A stretch of DNA of 64,000 nt. Source: JAFEDN01 sp963697455. GTDB taxonomy: Bacteria > Pseudomonadota > Gammaproteobacteria > Coxiellales > Coxiellaceae. The notes beneath the pieces were generated by a model, which saw only the letters and a list, made by a program, of their open reading frames with translations, made no database searches and had not been told where the DNA came from. The translations under genes and the position numbers were made by a program. Positions 53,491 to 62,395 of the stretch are shown in pieces. Position 1 is the stretch's first letter; each line of letters opens with the position of its first letter. The stretch spans positions 62,001-126,000 of the forward strand of contig CAVOOI010000032.1 of assembly GCA_963697455.1 (NCBI GenBank), read 5' to 3'.

Positions 53491-54860
53491 AGATCACCAT
53501 CTACGGAGTCGGTTATGTAGGTTTGGTAACCGGCGTCTGTTTAGCTGAGATGGGCTATGATGTCCTGTGTATGGATATTGATTTGGCTAAAGTTTCACAG
53601 CTGCAAAGCGGGATCATTCCTATTTACGAACCTGGTTTGGAGACTAAGCTCAAGAAAAATTTAGCCGAAGGCCGAATTCATTTTACCGCTGATGTTCGCG
53701 CCGCGGTGCTTCACGCTGAGGTGCAAATTATTGCGGTCGGTACGCCTTCTCAAACCGACGGGACAGCCGATTTAACCTATGTGATGTCTGCAGCGCAAGC
53801 GATTGCGCAGCACATGCAAACTCCGCAATTAATCGTTAATAAATCCACCGTGCCGGTCGGCGCTGCTGACCGGGTGAGTGCGGTGATTGCCGCAGAATTA
53901 GCCCGGCGGAATGTTAAGATTCATTTTTCGGTCGCCTCAAATCCTGAGTTTTTGAAAGAAGGTTCGGCGGTTGAAGATTTTATGAAACCTGATCGGATTA
54001 TACTCGGCACTGAAAACCCTGAAGCTGAAAGTTGTCTTCGAGAAATTTACGCGCCATTTAACCGCAACCATGACCGTATCATCGTCATGGACGTTCGCTC
54101 CGCTGAACTCACTAAATATGCGGCTAATGCCATGCTGGCAACTAAAATTAGTTTTATCAACGAAATTGCTAACTTAGCTGAACTATTAGGTGCAGACATT
54201 GAGAAAGTGCGAGTGGGTATCGGTTCTGATCCACGCATTGGTTACGATTTTATTTATCCGGGCTGTGGCTATGGTGGATCTTGTTTTCCTAAAGATGTCA
54301 GTGCATTAATTCGAACTGCCCAAGAGATCCATTATCCAGTGCCATTATTAACGGCAGTGGATGCGGTAAATCAGCGCCAGAAAAAAAGTCTGTTCTTCAA
54401 GCTGCAGCATCATTTCCAGGGTAATTTAACCGGAAAAGTGTTTGCAATATGGGGGCTTGCATTTAAACCCAATACGGATGATATTCGTGAAGCTTCCAGT
54501 CGGGTTTTATTAGAAGCGTTATGGAACGCAGGGGCCATTGTCCAGGCATTTGATGTGCAAGCGATGGATGCAATTCGCAATGTCTACGGGCCCCGCCAGG
54601 ATTTAATTTTAACTCCGAATAAAGAAGCTGCTTTGCACCAAGCCGACGCTTTAATTATTTGCACAGAATGGCCGGCATTTCGGGCCCCTGACTTTGCGCT
54701 TATCAAGGCGGAGTTAAAACAACCGCTTATTTTTGATGGTAGAAATTTATATGATCCTGTGCACATGCGTGAACGCGGCATAATTTATTATGGAATAGGT
54801 CGCGGTGAAAGTGTGGCCTATCGTTCAAATCGCATTGCTGTTGAAGAGGTTGTCGAATAG
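53487..54860 (+). CDS. ugd: UDP-glucose 6-dehydrogenase
   Basis: Oxidises UDP-glucose to UDP-glucuronate with NAD. The protein has 457 residues from the ATG at 53487. The NAD motif YGVGYVGLVTGVCLAEMGYD is N-terminal; NPEFLKEGSAVEDF and the catalytic Cys in GCGYGGSCFPKDV near residue 262 are diagnostic, with GLAFKPNTDDIREA in the C-domain. It overlaps wzt by 4 bp and abuts the epimerase gene. Confidence 0.96.
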   Translation: MKITIYGVGYVGLVTGVCLAEMGYDVLCMDIDLAKVSQLQSGIIPIYEPGLETKLKKNLAEGRIHFTADVRAAVLHAEVQIIAVGTPSQTDGTADLTYVMSAAQAIAQHMQTPQLIVNKSTVPVGAADRVSAVIAAELARRNVKIHFSVASNPEFLKEGSAVEDFMKPDRIILGTENPEAESCLREIYAPFNRNHDRIIVMDVRSAELTKYAANAMLATKISFINEIANLAELLGADIEKVRVGIGSDPRIGYDFIYPGCGYGGSCFPKDVSALIRTAQEIHYPVPLLTAVDAVNQRQKKSLFFKLQHHFQGNLTGKVFAIWGLAFKPNTDDIREASSRVLLEALWNAGAIVQAFDVQAMDAIRNVYGPRQDLILTPNKEAALHQADALIICTEWPAFRAPDFALIKAELKQPLIFDGRNLYDPVHMRERGIIYYGIGRGESVAYRSNRIAVEEVVE

Positions 54861-55871
54861 ATGACAATATTAGTTACCGGCGCTGCGGGGTTTATTGGTT
54901 TTTATGTGTGTCAGTCTCTACTGCAACGTGGTGAGCCGGTTATCGGCGTCGATAACTTAAATTCATACTATGATGTTCAACTCAAGCATGACCGTTTATT
55001 GCAGCTAAAAAATTCGACTCAATTTCGTTTTGTTCATTTAGATTTGATAGACCGGCCGGCGTTAAATATTTTATTTTCTCAGGAAAAATTCACTCAGGTG
55101 ATTCATTTAGCCGCGCAAGCGGGGGTTCGCTACTCTTTAGAAAATCCATCTGCTTACATAGACAGCAATATCACTGCCACTTTAAATATTTTAGAAAATT
55201 GCCGCCAGTATCCGGTTAAACATTTAGTCTATGCTTCTTCTAGTTCAGTATACGGTTTGAACGCCAAGGTCCCATTCTCAGTCAATGACTCGGTTGACCA
55301 TCCTGTTTCGCTGTATGCCGCGACTAAAAAAGCTACGGAATTGATGGCTCACACTTACTCGCATTTATATGCGATTCCCACCACAGGCTTACGCTTTTTT
55401 ACGGTTTATGGACCGTGGGGACGGCCCGACATGGCCCCGATGAAATTTGCCCAGGCAATCCTGAGGGGGCAACCCATCGATGTATACAATCATGGCGCTA
55501 TGCAGCGCGACTTTACTTATATTGACGATATCGTTGCCGGGGTTATAAAAGTGTTGGACCGGCCAGCTGTGCCCAATTCTGCATGGAATCCCGCTCAACC
55601 TGAGCCGGGCTCTAGCAGAGCGCCTTACCGGGTTTATAACATTGGCAACAATCAACCCGTGGAATTATTAGATTTTATCGCCATCCTAGAAAAGGCGCTT
55701 GGTGTGAAAGCTAAAAAAAATATGCTGCCTATGCAACCCGGAGACGTAACCCAAACTTACGCTGATGTGGACGACCTCATCCGCGATTTCGCTTACAAAC
55801 CAACTACTGATTTAACTTCCGGAATTGAACAATTTGTTAAATGGTATAGAGGTTATTATGGACTTAAATAA
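54861..55871 (+). CDS. UDP-glucuronate 4-epimerase-like NAD-dependent epimerase
   Basis: Most likely converts UDP-glucuronate (from the adjacent Ugd) to UDP-galacturonate. The protein has 336 residues. Key stretches are VTGAAGFIGFYVCQSLLQRG, VDNLNSYYDVQLKHDRL, QAGVRYSLENPSAYIDSNI, SSSSVYG, YAATKKATELMAHTYSHL, and RFFTVYGPWGRPDMA. The NLNSYYDVxLKxxRL and AGVRYS motifs are typical of CapI/GlaE/LspL uronate epimerases. It abuts ugd without a gap and overlaps the next gene by 14 bp. Confidence 0.9.
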   Translation: MTILVTGAAGFIGFYVCQSLLQRGEPVIGVDNLNSYYDVQLKHDRLLQLKNSTQFRFVHLDLIDRPALNILFSQEKFTQVIHLAAQAGVRYSLENPSAYIDSNITATLNILENCRQYPVKHLVYASSSSVYGLNAKVPFSVNDSVDHPVSLYAATKKATELMAHTYSHLYAIPTTGLRFFTVYGPWGRPDMAPMKFAQAILRGQPIDVYNHGAMQRDFTYIDDIVAGVIKVLDRPAVPNSAWNPAQPEPGSSRAPYRVYNIGNNQPVELLDFIAILEKALGVKAKKNMLPMQPGDVTQTYADVDDLIRDFAYKPTTDLTSGIEQFVKWYRGYYGLK

Positions 55872-56616
55872 CAAAACTGTGTTGATAACTGGCGGGGCTT
55901 CTGGGATAGGGGCGGCGACGGCTAAATGGTTGGCTGGGCAGAATATGCGAGTTGCGATATTGGATCGTGATCAGGACAAGGCCCAGCAGCTTGCCCGGGA
56001 GATCGGCGGCTTTAGTGTGCAAGTAGATGTTAGCGATTCCGAATCGGTAAAAACCGCGGTTAATAGCGTGATCGCAGAGTTCAAAGCTATTCACGTCTGC
56101 ATAAACTGCGCTGGAATCGTGGCGGCAGGCCGGATCGTGGGTCGTGATGGACCGATGCCGCTGGAAGACTTTCAACGAGTGATCCAGGTTAATTTGATAG
56201 GTACTTTCAATGTGATGCGCTATGCCGCCGCGCAAATGATTCAACAGCAACCGGTTAATGCCGATGGCGAACGGGGAGTTATTATTAATACCGCATCGAT
56301 TGCCGCCGAGGAAGGTCAGATAGGACAGGCTGCTTACAGCGCTTCCAAGGGCGGAGTAGTCGCGATGACTTTACCCGCAGCTCGCGAATTTAGCCAATTT
56401 GGAATCCGGGTAATGACTATTGCTCCTGGTGTGATCGATACACCTATGATTGCGCAGATTCCGGAATCCGCCAAAAACAGTTTATTGGCTGCCGTACCGT
56501 TCCCAAAACGCTTGGCGAATCCGCTGGAATATGCTAAAATTGCGCAACAAATAATCGAAAATGCATATTTAAACGGTAGCGTAATTCGTTTGGACGGCGC
56601 AATGAGAATGGCTTGA
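55858..56616 (+). CDS. Short-chain dehydrogenase, HSD10 / 3-hydroxyacyl-CoA dehydrogenase-like
   Basis: The protein has 252 residues from the ATG at 55858 (AGAGG upstream). The classical SDR features are ITGGASGIGAATAKWLAGQ, NCAGIV, INTASIAA and YSASKGGVVAM, with PGVIDTPM after it. The insertion GRDGPMPLEDFQRVIQVNL and NADGERGVIINTASIA resemble type-II 3-hydroxyacyl-CoA (HSD17B10) dehydrogenases rather than sugar enzymes. It overlaps the epimerase gene by 14 bp, so it is in the polysaccharide operon even though its family points to fatty or branched-chain acyl metabolism. The frame is open from 55825. Confidence 0.82.
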   Translation: MDLNNKTVLITGGASGIGAATAKWLAGQNMRVAILDRDQDKAQQLAREIGGFSVQVDVSDSESVKTAVNSVIAEFKAIHVCINCAGIVAAGRIVGRDGPMPLEDFQRVIQVNLIGTFNVMRYAAAQMIQQQPVNADGERGVIINTASIAAEEGQIGQAAYSASKGGVVAMTLPAAREFSQFGIRVMTIAPGVIDTPMIAQIPESAKNSLLAAVPFPKRLANPLEYAKIAQQIIENAYLNGSVIRLDGAMRMA

Positions 56617-56651
56617 CCACGTAAGCGCTAACTTAAGGAATTTTCTCTGAC

Positions 56652-56682
56652 TTCCCCCTTTGGATGTTTTCAAAGGGAGGAA
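56652..56682. repeat. Pyrimidine/purine hairpin downstream of the SDR gene
   Basis: ttccccctttg and caaagggaggaa form an 11-bp stem with one bulged A and an 8-nt loop. No T tract follows, so it is only weakly terminator-like. It resembles a single arm of a family-A repeat, but the flanking repeat blocks are missing. It lies in the 96-bp gap before the APC transporter gene. Confidence 0.4.
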
Positions 56683-56712
56683 TTGGGCTAAGTCTGTTAA
56701 TGAGGTGACTGA

Positions 56713-58140
56713 ATGATTAATAATAAGACCCGCGTTTTAGGTGTGTTTAGTCTGGCGATGTTGACCGCGGTATCTGTGGACAGCGTGCGGAATTTACCGG
56801 CTACCGCCTTATTTGGCAGTTCTTTGATCTTTTTCTTCGTTCTCGCCTCGATTTTTTTCCTCTTACCCTGCGCGCTGGTTTCCGCAGAATTATCTTCCAA
56901 CAATCATGAGCCTGGCGGTATTTATGCTTGGGTTAAAAGCGCTTTTGGCCCGCAAATGGGCGTGTTTGCAGTATGGATGCAGTGGATCGAAAACGTTATT
57001 TGGTACCCTACCATTCTTTCTTTTGTCGCCGGCACCATAGGTTTTTTAATTTCTCCATCCTTAGCGGAAAATAAGATATTTTTAATCACAGTCATTCTTA
57101 TTTCTTTCTGGGGAACCACTATCATTAATTTTCTGGGAATTAAATCTTCCGCACTCTTCAGTAATTTTTGTGCTATAGCGGGTCTATTATTACCCATGAC
57201 ATTGATTATCGCCTTGGGTGCAACCTGGCTCTTTTCCGATATGCCGATGCAGATTCATTTTAGCGGGCATGAACTATTGCCTAATTTAAAAAATTCACAA
57301 GCTTGGGTAGCGTTAACCGGGATTATGATGTCTTTTTGCGGAATGGAAATTGCCACCGTGCATGCGCGGGACGTTAAGAATCCGCAGCGGTCTTTTCCCA
57401 GAGCGATGTTGCTGGCCACTTTAATTATCGTAGTGACCTTGGTTTGCGGTGCGTTAGCGATAGCCCTCGTATTGCCCCAAAAACAAATTAGTTTGGTCGC
57501 TGGAATTATGCAGGCTTTTCAGGCTTTTTTTGAAAATTATCATTTAGCTTGGCTGTTGCCGCTGGTGGCGTTGACCTTAGTTATCGGCGGTATGGGCAGT
57601 GTCAGTAATTGGATTATCGCGCCTATCCGTGGCTTGTTATTGGCGGCCAAAGATGGTTATTTACCCAAACATTTTTCCAACGAAAACAAATTTGGCGCCC
57701 CTAAGCAATTGTTGATTTATCAGGCCTTAATTGTAACCGCCGTATCAATGGTGTTTTTATTATTGCCTTCTGTCAACGCCTCTTATTGGTTTTTAACCGC
57801 TCTAGCGGCGCAACTTTACATGGTCATGTATATCATTATGTTTTTCGCCGCCATGAGCCTGAGAAAGCGCACCGTTTATAGCGGCGAGGGATTTAGAATT
57901 CCGGGTGGCAAATGGGGCATTGGCTTGATTTGCACCGCCGGTATTATCGGGTCTGTAGTGACTTTTATTATCGGTTTTATTCCTCCTGACAATATCCAAA
58001 CCGGCGGAGTTTTATTTTATGAAACTTTATTGATTGCCGGGTTATTCGTGATGAGCGCGCCGCCGTTTATTGTGTATCAATGGCTCAAAAGGCGCGAAAG
58101 ATCCAGCGTTATCCAGCAATTCCCGCCAAATCCGGCTTAA
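56713..58140 (+). CDS. APC-superfamily amino acid antiporter (GadC-like)
   Basis: The protein has 475 residues and about 12 membrane segments. The N-terminal SLAMLTAVSVDSVRNLPATA and the segment ALVSAELSSNNHEPGGIYAW are typical of the glutamate/GABA antiporter branch. VWMQWIENVIWYPT, FCGMEIATVHARDVKNPQRS and GSVSNWIIAPIRGLLLAAKD are further shared stretches. It exchanges amino acids across the inner membrane; the substrate pair is not predictable from sequence alone. It is monocistronic by spacing, with 96 bp upstream and 69 bp downstream to guaB. Confidence 0.88.
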   Translation: MINNKTRVLGVFSLAMLTAVSVDSVRNLPATALFGSSLIFFFVLASIFFLLPCALVSAELSSNNHEPGGIYAWVKSAFGPQMGVFAVWMQWIENVIWYPTILSFVAGTIGFLISPSLAENKIFLITVILISFWGTTIINFLGIKSSALFSNFCAIAGLLLPMTLIIALGATWLFSDMPMQIHFSGHELLPNLKNSQAWVALTGIMMSFCGMEIATVHARDVKNPQRSFPRAMLLATLIIVVTLVCGALAIALVLPQKQISLVAGIMQAFQAFFENYHLAWLLPLVALTLVIGGMGSVSNWIIAPIRGLLLAAKDGYLPKHFSNENKFGAPKQLLIYQALIVTAVSMVFLLLPSVNASYWFLTALAAQLYMVMYIIMFFAAMSLRKRTVYSGEGFRIPGGKWGIGLICTAGIIGSVVTFIIGFIPPDNIQTGGVLFYETLLIAGLFVMSAPPFIVYQWLKRRERSSVIQQFPPNPA

Positions 58141-58152
58141 ATTATTCCCCTC

Positions 58153-58181
58153 TAGACCTTTTTCTTGAGTGCGGCTATAAT
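58153..58181 (+). promoter_or_regulatory. Probable sigma-70 promoter of guaB
   Basis: A -10 box TATAAT (58176-58181) and a -35 box TAGACC (58153-58158, four of six consensus bases) are separated by exactly 17 bp. A start around 58188 would give a leader of about 22 nt before the guaB ATG at 58210. It would serve guaB-guaA-tadA. Confidence 0.6.
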
Positions 58182-58209
58182 GAACCGATTTTTGCGGGGG
58201 TATTAAACT

Positions 58210-59682
58210 ATGCAGATCCTCGAAGAAGCCTTAACTTTTGATGATGTCTTGCTTTTGCCGGGTTTTTCTTCCGTCTTGCCTAAAGATGTTTCTTTAACCA
58301 CTCACTTGGCCCACGATATTACACTTAACGTTCCACTATTATCCGCCGCAATGGATACCGTGACTGAAGCCAAACTGGCGGTGTCGATCGCCGAAGAGGG
58401 GGGCATGGGCATTATCCATAAAAATATGAGCGCGGAGCAGCAAGCCAATGAAGTGCGGAAAGTTAAACGCTACGAAGGCGGCATTGTCGCTAATCCGATC
58501 ACCGTAACGCCGGAAACCACTTTAGGTCAACTCATCACTTTAACCGAAGAATACCATATTTCCGGGGTGCCAGTGATTGAAGGGAAAAAATTAGTGGGCA
58601 TCGTGACTAGCCGCGATATTCGTTTTGAAACCGACCGCAACCGGCCCGTATCTGAATTAATGACCCCTAAGCCCAAATTAATTGTAGTGCCTGAAGGATC
58701 TTCTCGTGATGAAGTGCTGAGAGTATTCCGTCAACATCGAGTCGAAAAATTATTGATCGTGAATAATGAATTTGAACTGCGCGGCATGTATACGGTGAGA
58801 GATATTTTACGCTCGCAAAAAACTCCGCTCGCATGTAAAAACAGCGCCGGGCAATTGCGAGTTGGCGCAGCGGTCGGCCCGGGGCCAGGAGCAGCCGACA
58901 GAATTGCTGCGTTAGTGGCTGAAGGAGTGGATTTACTGGCAGTAGATACCGCGCATGGTTTTTCCAAAGGTGTGATTGATCAAGTAAAATGGATCAAACA
59001 ACATTATCCGCATGTTCCCATCGCCGCGGGGAATATTGCTACCGCCGATGCTGCGGAAGCACTTGCCGCCGCCGGCGCAGACGTAGTAAAAGTTGGGATG
59101 GGGCCAGGCTCGATTTGCACCACGCGAGTGGTTGCCGGCATTGGTGTTCCACAAATTACCGCAATCAGCCGGGTAGCTGCAGCGGTAAAAAATAAAAATG
59201 TCACTGTGATCGCCGATGGCGGGATCCGGTTTTCCGGGGATGTTTGTAAAGCAATCGCTGCTGGAGCGCACGCGGTGATGATCGGGGGTTTATTCGCAGG
59301 CACTGAAGAGGCCCCCGGTGAAGTGGTGTTATTTCAAGGGCGTTCTTATAAATCTTACCGCGGTATGGGGTCAGTGGGAGCGATGTCGCAGAGTCATGGC
59401 TCCAGCGATCGTTATTTCCAAGATTCTCAAACCGAAATAGGCAAATATGTACCTGAAGGTATTGAAGGACGAGTGCCGTTTAAAGGTTCTTTAAAAGCCG
59501 TGATTTATCAACTGACCGGCGGCTTACGTTCCAGCATGGGTTATACCGGCGTTACCAATATTGAAGAAATGCGCACTCAGACCCGCTTTATTCGCGTGAC
59601 CGCGGCCGGCGTGCGTGAAAGTCACGTGCATGATGTGATTATAACTAAAGAAGCGCCAAATTACTGGGTAGATTCAACTTAA
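58210..59682 (+). CDS. guaB: Inosine-5'-monophosphate dehydrogenase
   Basis: Converts IMP to XMP, the rate-limiting step towards GMP. The protein has 490 residues. TFDDVLLLPGFSSVLPKDV is at the start; two CBS modules lie at about 95-205; the catalytic Cys is in VGMGPGSICTTRVV near residue 300; the IMP loops are IADGGIRFSGD and GMGSVGAMSQ. Length and order are typical. It is followed after 1 bp by guaA. Confidence 0.97.
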   Translation: MQILEEALTFDDVLLLPGFSSVLPKDVSLTTHLAHDITLNVPLLSAAMDTVTEAKLAVSIAEEGGMGIIHKNMSAEQQANEVRKVKRYEGGIVANPITVTPETTLGQLITLTEEYHISGVPVIEGKKLVGIVTSRDIRFETDRNRPVSELMTPKPKLIVVPEGSSRDEVLRVFRQHRVEKLLIVNNEFELRGMYTVRDILRSQKTPLACKNSAGQLRVGAAVGPGPGAADRIAALVAEGVDLLAVDTAHGFSKGVIDQVKWIKQHYPHVPIAAGNIATADAAEALAAAGADVVKVGMGPGSICTTRVVAGIGVPQITAISRVAAAVKNKNVTVIADGGIRFSGDVCKAIAAGAHAVMIGGLFAGTEEAPGEVVLFQGRSYKSYRGMGSVGAMSQSHGSSDRYFQDSQTEIGKYVPEGIEGRVPFKGSLKAVIYQLTGGLRSSMGYTGVTNIEEMRTQTRFIRVTAAGVRESHVHDVIITKEAPNYWVDST

Positions 59683-59683
59683 T

Positions 59684-61261
59684 ATGACAGTAGATATACA
59701 TAAAAACCGGATTTTAATTATTGATTTTGGCTCGCAATACAGCCAATTAATCGCCCGGCGCGTACGTGAGCTGGGGATTTATTGTGAGTTGTTGGCATGT
59801 GACAGCAGCGCCGCAGAAATCCAGGCTTTCAATCCGCAAGGTATCATCTTGTCCGGAGGGCCGGAAACTTTAACCTGCGAACAATCGCCGCGAATCCCCA
59901 GCGTTATTTTTTCAATGGGCTGTCCGGTATTAGGCATTTGCTACGGCATGCAAGCAATGGCATTGCAATTGGGCGGGCAAGTTCATAATGCCCAGAAACG
60001 CGAATACGGTTATGCGCAAGTCCGTATCGAAAATCCAGATAACTTGTTCGTTCAAATTGAAGATCATATTTCCGCGCAAGGCCAGCCGTTATTAGACGTA
60101 TGGATGAGCCACGGTGATTATGTGACGGTATTACCCGCAGGATTTACAGTGGTTGCGACTAGTGATAACTCACCTTATGCCGCCATCGCCGATTTTCAAC
60201 GGCATTTTTACGGATTACAGTTTCATCCAGAAGTGACCCATACCCCGCAAGGCAAACGAATTTTAGCGCGTTTCGTGCTGGATATTTGTGGTTGCCAACC
60301 GGTTTGGAATGCCGGCAATATTATCGCCGACACTGTCCGTCAAATTCAGGAAATGGTAGGCAATGAACCAGTATTAGTCGGATTGTCCGGCGGCGTAGAT
60401 TCTTCCGTGGTTGCCGCTTTAATTCATCAAGCTATCGGTTCACAGTTAATTTGCGTATTTGTCGACACCGGTTTATTGCGTTTGCATGAATCGGATGAAG
60501 TCATGGGATTGTTCGCTCATCATTTAGGTGTCAAAGTGATCCGTGTAGATGCTCAGCAGCGATTTATCAATGCTTTAAAAGGCGTGGATGATCCCGAAAA
60601 AAAACGTAAGATTGTCGGTCAAGAATTTATTCGAGTATTTGAGGAGCAGGCTCAACAGTTATCCGGCATTAAATGGCTAGGGCAGGGGACGATATATCCA
60701 GACGTCATTGAATCCGCCAAAACCAAATCAGGCAAAGCCCACGTCATTAAATCGCACCACAATGTAGGGGGATTGCCCGAAAAAATGAAGATGCGTTTGA
60801 TTGAGCCATTAAGAGAATTGTTTAAAGACGAGGTCCGGGAACTGGGTTTACAGTTAGGTTTGCCCCGTGATTTAGTTTATCGGCATCCGTTTCCCGGGCC
60901 TGGATTGGCGATCCGGATTTTAGGCGAGGTCAAACCCGAATATATTCAGATTTTACAAGCCGCCGACGCTATTTATATTGAAGAGTTAAGACGGCAGGGT
61001 TTATATGAAAAAGTGAGTCAAGCTTTTGCAGTTTTCTTACCGGTAAAATCGGTGGGGGTAAAAGGTGACGCTCGCAGTCATGAGTATGTGATAGCCTTGC
61101 GCGCAGTGACCACGACTGATTTTATGACCGCGCACTGGAGCGAATTGCCCTACAGTTTCTTAGCATTAGTCAGTCAACGGATTATTAACGAAGTAGTGGG
61201 TGTTTCCCGAGTGGTTTACGATATTTCCAGTAAGCCGCCGGCGACAATAGAATGGGAATAG
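59684..61261 (+). CDS. guaA: GMP synthase (glutamine-hydrolysing)
   Basis: Aminates XMP to GMP with glutamine and ATP. The protein has 525 residues. The class I amidotransferase domain (about 1-200) has the nucleophile in LGICYGMQAMA and its His in FHPEVTHT. The ATP pyrophosphatase domain has VGLSGGVDSSVVAALIHQA, and the C-terminal dimerisation domain contains HPFPGPGLAIRILGEV. It starts right after the guaB stop and overlaps the tadA start. Confidence 0.97.
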   Translation: MTVDIHKNRILIIDFGSQYSQLIARRVRELGIYCELLACDSSAAEIQAFNPQGIILSGGPETLTCEQSPRIPSVIFSMGCPVLGICYGMQAMALQLGGQVHNAQKREYGYAQVRIENPDNLFVQIEDHISAQGQPLLDVWMSHGDYVTVLPAGFTVVATSDNSPYAAIADFQRHFYGLQFHPEVTHTPQGKRILARFVLDICGCQPVWNAGNIIADTVRQIQEMVGNEPVLVGLSGGVDSSVVAALIHQAIGSQLICVFVDTGLLRLHESDEVMGLFAHHLGVKVIRVDAQQRFINALKGVDDPEKKRKIVGQEFIRVFEEQAQQLSGIKWLGQGTIYPDVIESAKTKSGKAHVIKSHHNVGGLPEKMKMRLIEPLRELFKDEVRELGLQLGLPRDLVYRHPFPGPGLAIRILGEVKPEYIQILQAADAIYIEELRRQGLYEKVSQAFAVFLPVKSVGVKGDARSHEYVIALRAVTTTDFMTAHWSELPYSFLALVSQRIINEVVGVSRVVYDISSKPPATIEWE

Positions 61262-61722
61262 AAATGACTGGTGATCCCGTTCCTCAGCATTGGATTGAAG
61301 CTGCTTTACGGTTAGCCCAACGTGCTGCTGCGGAACGGGAAGTCCCGGTAGGCGCGGTAGTAGTCTATAAAAATGAAATCATCGGTGAGGGCTGGAATCA
61401 GCCGATCAGCCGCTGCGATCCGAGCGCCCATGCTGAAATATTAGCTTTACGCCAGGCCGCATCCCGAATCGGCAATTACCGTTTATTAGACACCACTTTG
61501 TACGTTACTTTGGAACCCTGCGCCATGTGTTTAGGCGCCATGTTACAAGCCCGAATTAAAAATTTAGTCTTCGGCGCTTCAGACCTCAGAGCCGGCGCAG
61601 TCCACAGTGTATTTCAAATTCTAGACGCCCCGCAGTTGAACCACCGCATCCATTGGAGCGGAGGCATCTTAGCCAACGAATCCGCCGCTCTGCTGAAAGA
61701 CTTTTTTCAACAACGCAGATAA
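61252..61722 (+). CDS. tadA: tRNA-specific adenosine deaminase
   Basis: Deaminates A34 of tRNA-Arg(ACG) to inosine. The protein has 156 residues from 61252; an ATG at 61264 gives 152 and is equally plausible. The zinc ligands and catalytic Glu are in SAHAEILALRQA and LEPCAMCLGAMLQ, with NYRLLDTTLYVTLEP between them, as in E. coli TadA. The C-terminal GILANESAALLKDFFQQRR is also conserved. It overlaps guaA by 10 bp and so belongs to the guaBA transcript. Confidence 0.95.
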   Translation: MGIEMTGDPVPQHWIEAALRLAQRAAAEREVPVGAVVVYKNEIIGEGWNQPISRCDPSAHAEILALRQAASRIGNYRLLDTTLYVTLEPCAMCLGAMLQARIKNLVFGASDLRAGAVHSVFQILDAPQLNHRIHWSGGILANESAALLKDFFQQRR

Positions 61723-61777
61723 TATTTCAGCGCGCAACAAAAATTTACCCATAATCCGCCATATTTTTAGGAGTCGC

Positions 61778-61934
61778 CAATGCCATTAAGTTAAGGACTC
61801 CAGAGTACTATTCCCTCCCCTTTCCAAGGGGAGGGTTAGGGTGGGGATGGTTTATTGTTAACCACCCCCATCCTAACCTTCCCCCTTGAAGGGGGAAGGA
61901 ATAATAGGTTCAGTTTCTTAACTGAATGGCATTA
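61778..61934. repeat. Family-A palindromic repeat, near-intact copy
   Basis: The left end caatgccattaagttaag and the right end cttaactgaatggcatta are inverted repeats with two mismatches. The interior has the two hairpins ccctccccttt/aaggggaggg and ccttccccctt/aagggggaagg. Tracts gggttagggtggggatgg and ccacccccatcctaacc can pair, giving a cruciform. The outline is the same as at 3562-3745, but no target duplication is visible. It begins 55 bp after tadA. The rest of the gap to 62113 is the promoter below plus unassigned sequence. Confidence 0.85.
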
Positions 61935-62056
61935 GCCGAGGACCCGACATGCGGTCTATCCGCAACGGGCTTGGCGGCGGCGGGAAATATTAACGATGTT
62001 TGGGTAAAAGACTTTTCTCGATTATTCGTACCTTGAAACTGATTAGTATCAAGAAA

Positions 62057-62084
62057 TTGACATTATATTTTATTTACATATAAT
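62057..62084 (+). promoter_or_regulatory. Strong sigma-70 promoter
   Basis: A perfect -35 TTGACA (62057-62062) and a perfect -10 TATAAT (62079-62084) are 16 bp apart in an AT-rich stretch. The start point would be near 62091, 23 bp before the DUF2442 ATG at 62114. It probably drives DUF2442, ppa and perhaps putA. Confidence 0.8.
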
Positions 62085-62113
62085 ATCTATTTTTCTTGCA
62101 TTTGAGGAAATTT

Positions 62114-62377
62114 ATGTCTTGTAATGTAATTGATATTGTAGAAGTTAAAGTGATTAAAGATCATATTCTTTCTCTTAAATTTCAAGATGGAAAAGAAGGA
62201 AAAATAGACATTGCTAAAATGATAGATTTTGTGGGTATATTTGAGCCTTTAAAGAATAAAGAATATTTTGCACAGGTATATGTAAATTCAGATATCGGAA
62301 CAATTTGTTGGGAGAATGGAGCGGACATCTCCCCGGTTTTTTTATATAAAAATATTTCTGATGATCAAGAATTTTAA
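62114..62377 (+). CDS. DUF2442 domain protein
   Basis: The protein has 87 residues from the ATG at 62114, which has GAGGAAA just upstream; a TTG at 62096 is the only alternative. It follows the DUF2442 pattern: IVEVKVIKDHILSLKFQDGK (two strands), GKIDIAKMIDFVGIFEPLKN, then YFAQVYVNSDIGTICWENG and ADISPVFLY. DUF2442 proteins often sit beside DUF4160 genes in toxin-antitoxin-like pairs, but no partner is present here. Function is unknown. It ends 18 bp before ppa. Confidence 0.85.
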   Translation: MSCNVIDIVEVKVIKDHILSLKFQDGKEGKIDIAKMIDFVGIFEPLKNKEYFAQVYVNSDIGTICWENGADISPVFLYKNISDDQEF

Positions 62378-62395
62378 TTTAATATAGGAGTTAAC

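Noticed and set aside
56652..56682. Fifth family-A repeat copy or Rho-independent terminator
   Set aside because: Only one hairpin arm is similar, the other blocks and the terminal repeats are absent, and no T tract follows.
62114..62377. Toxin-antitoxin pair with DUF2442
   Set aside because: No DUF4160 or other small partner gene adjoins it; the next gene is ppa.
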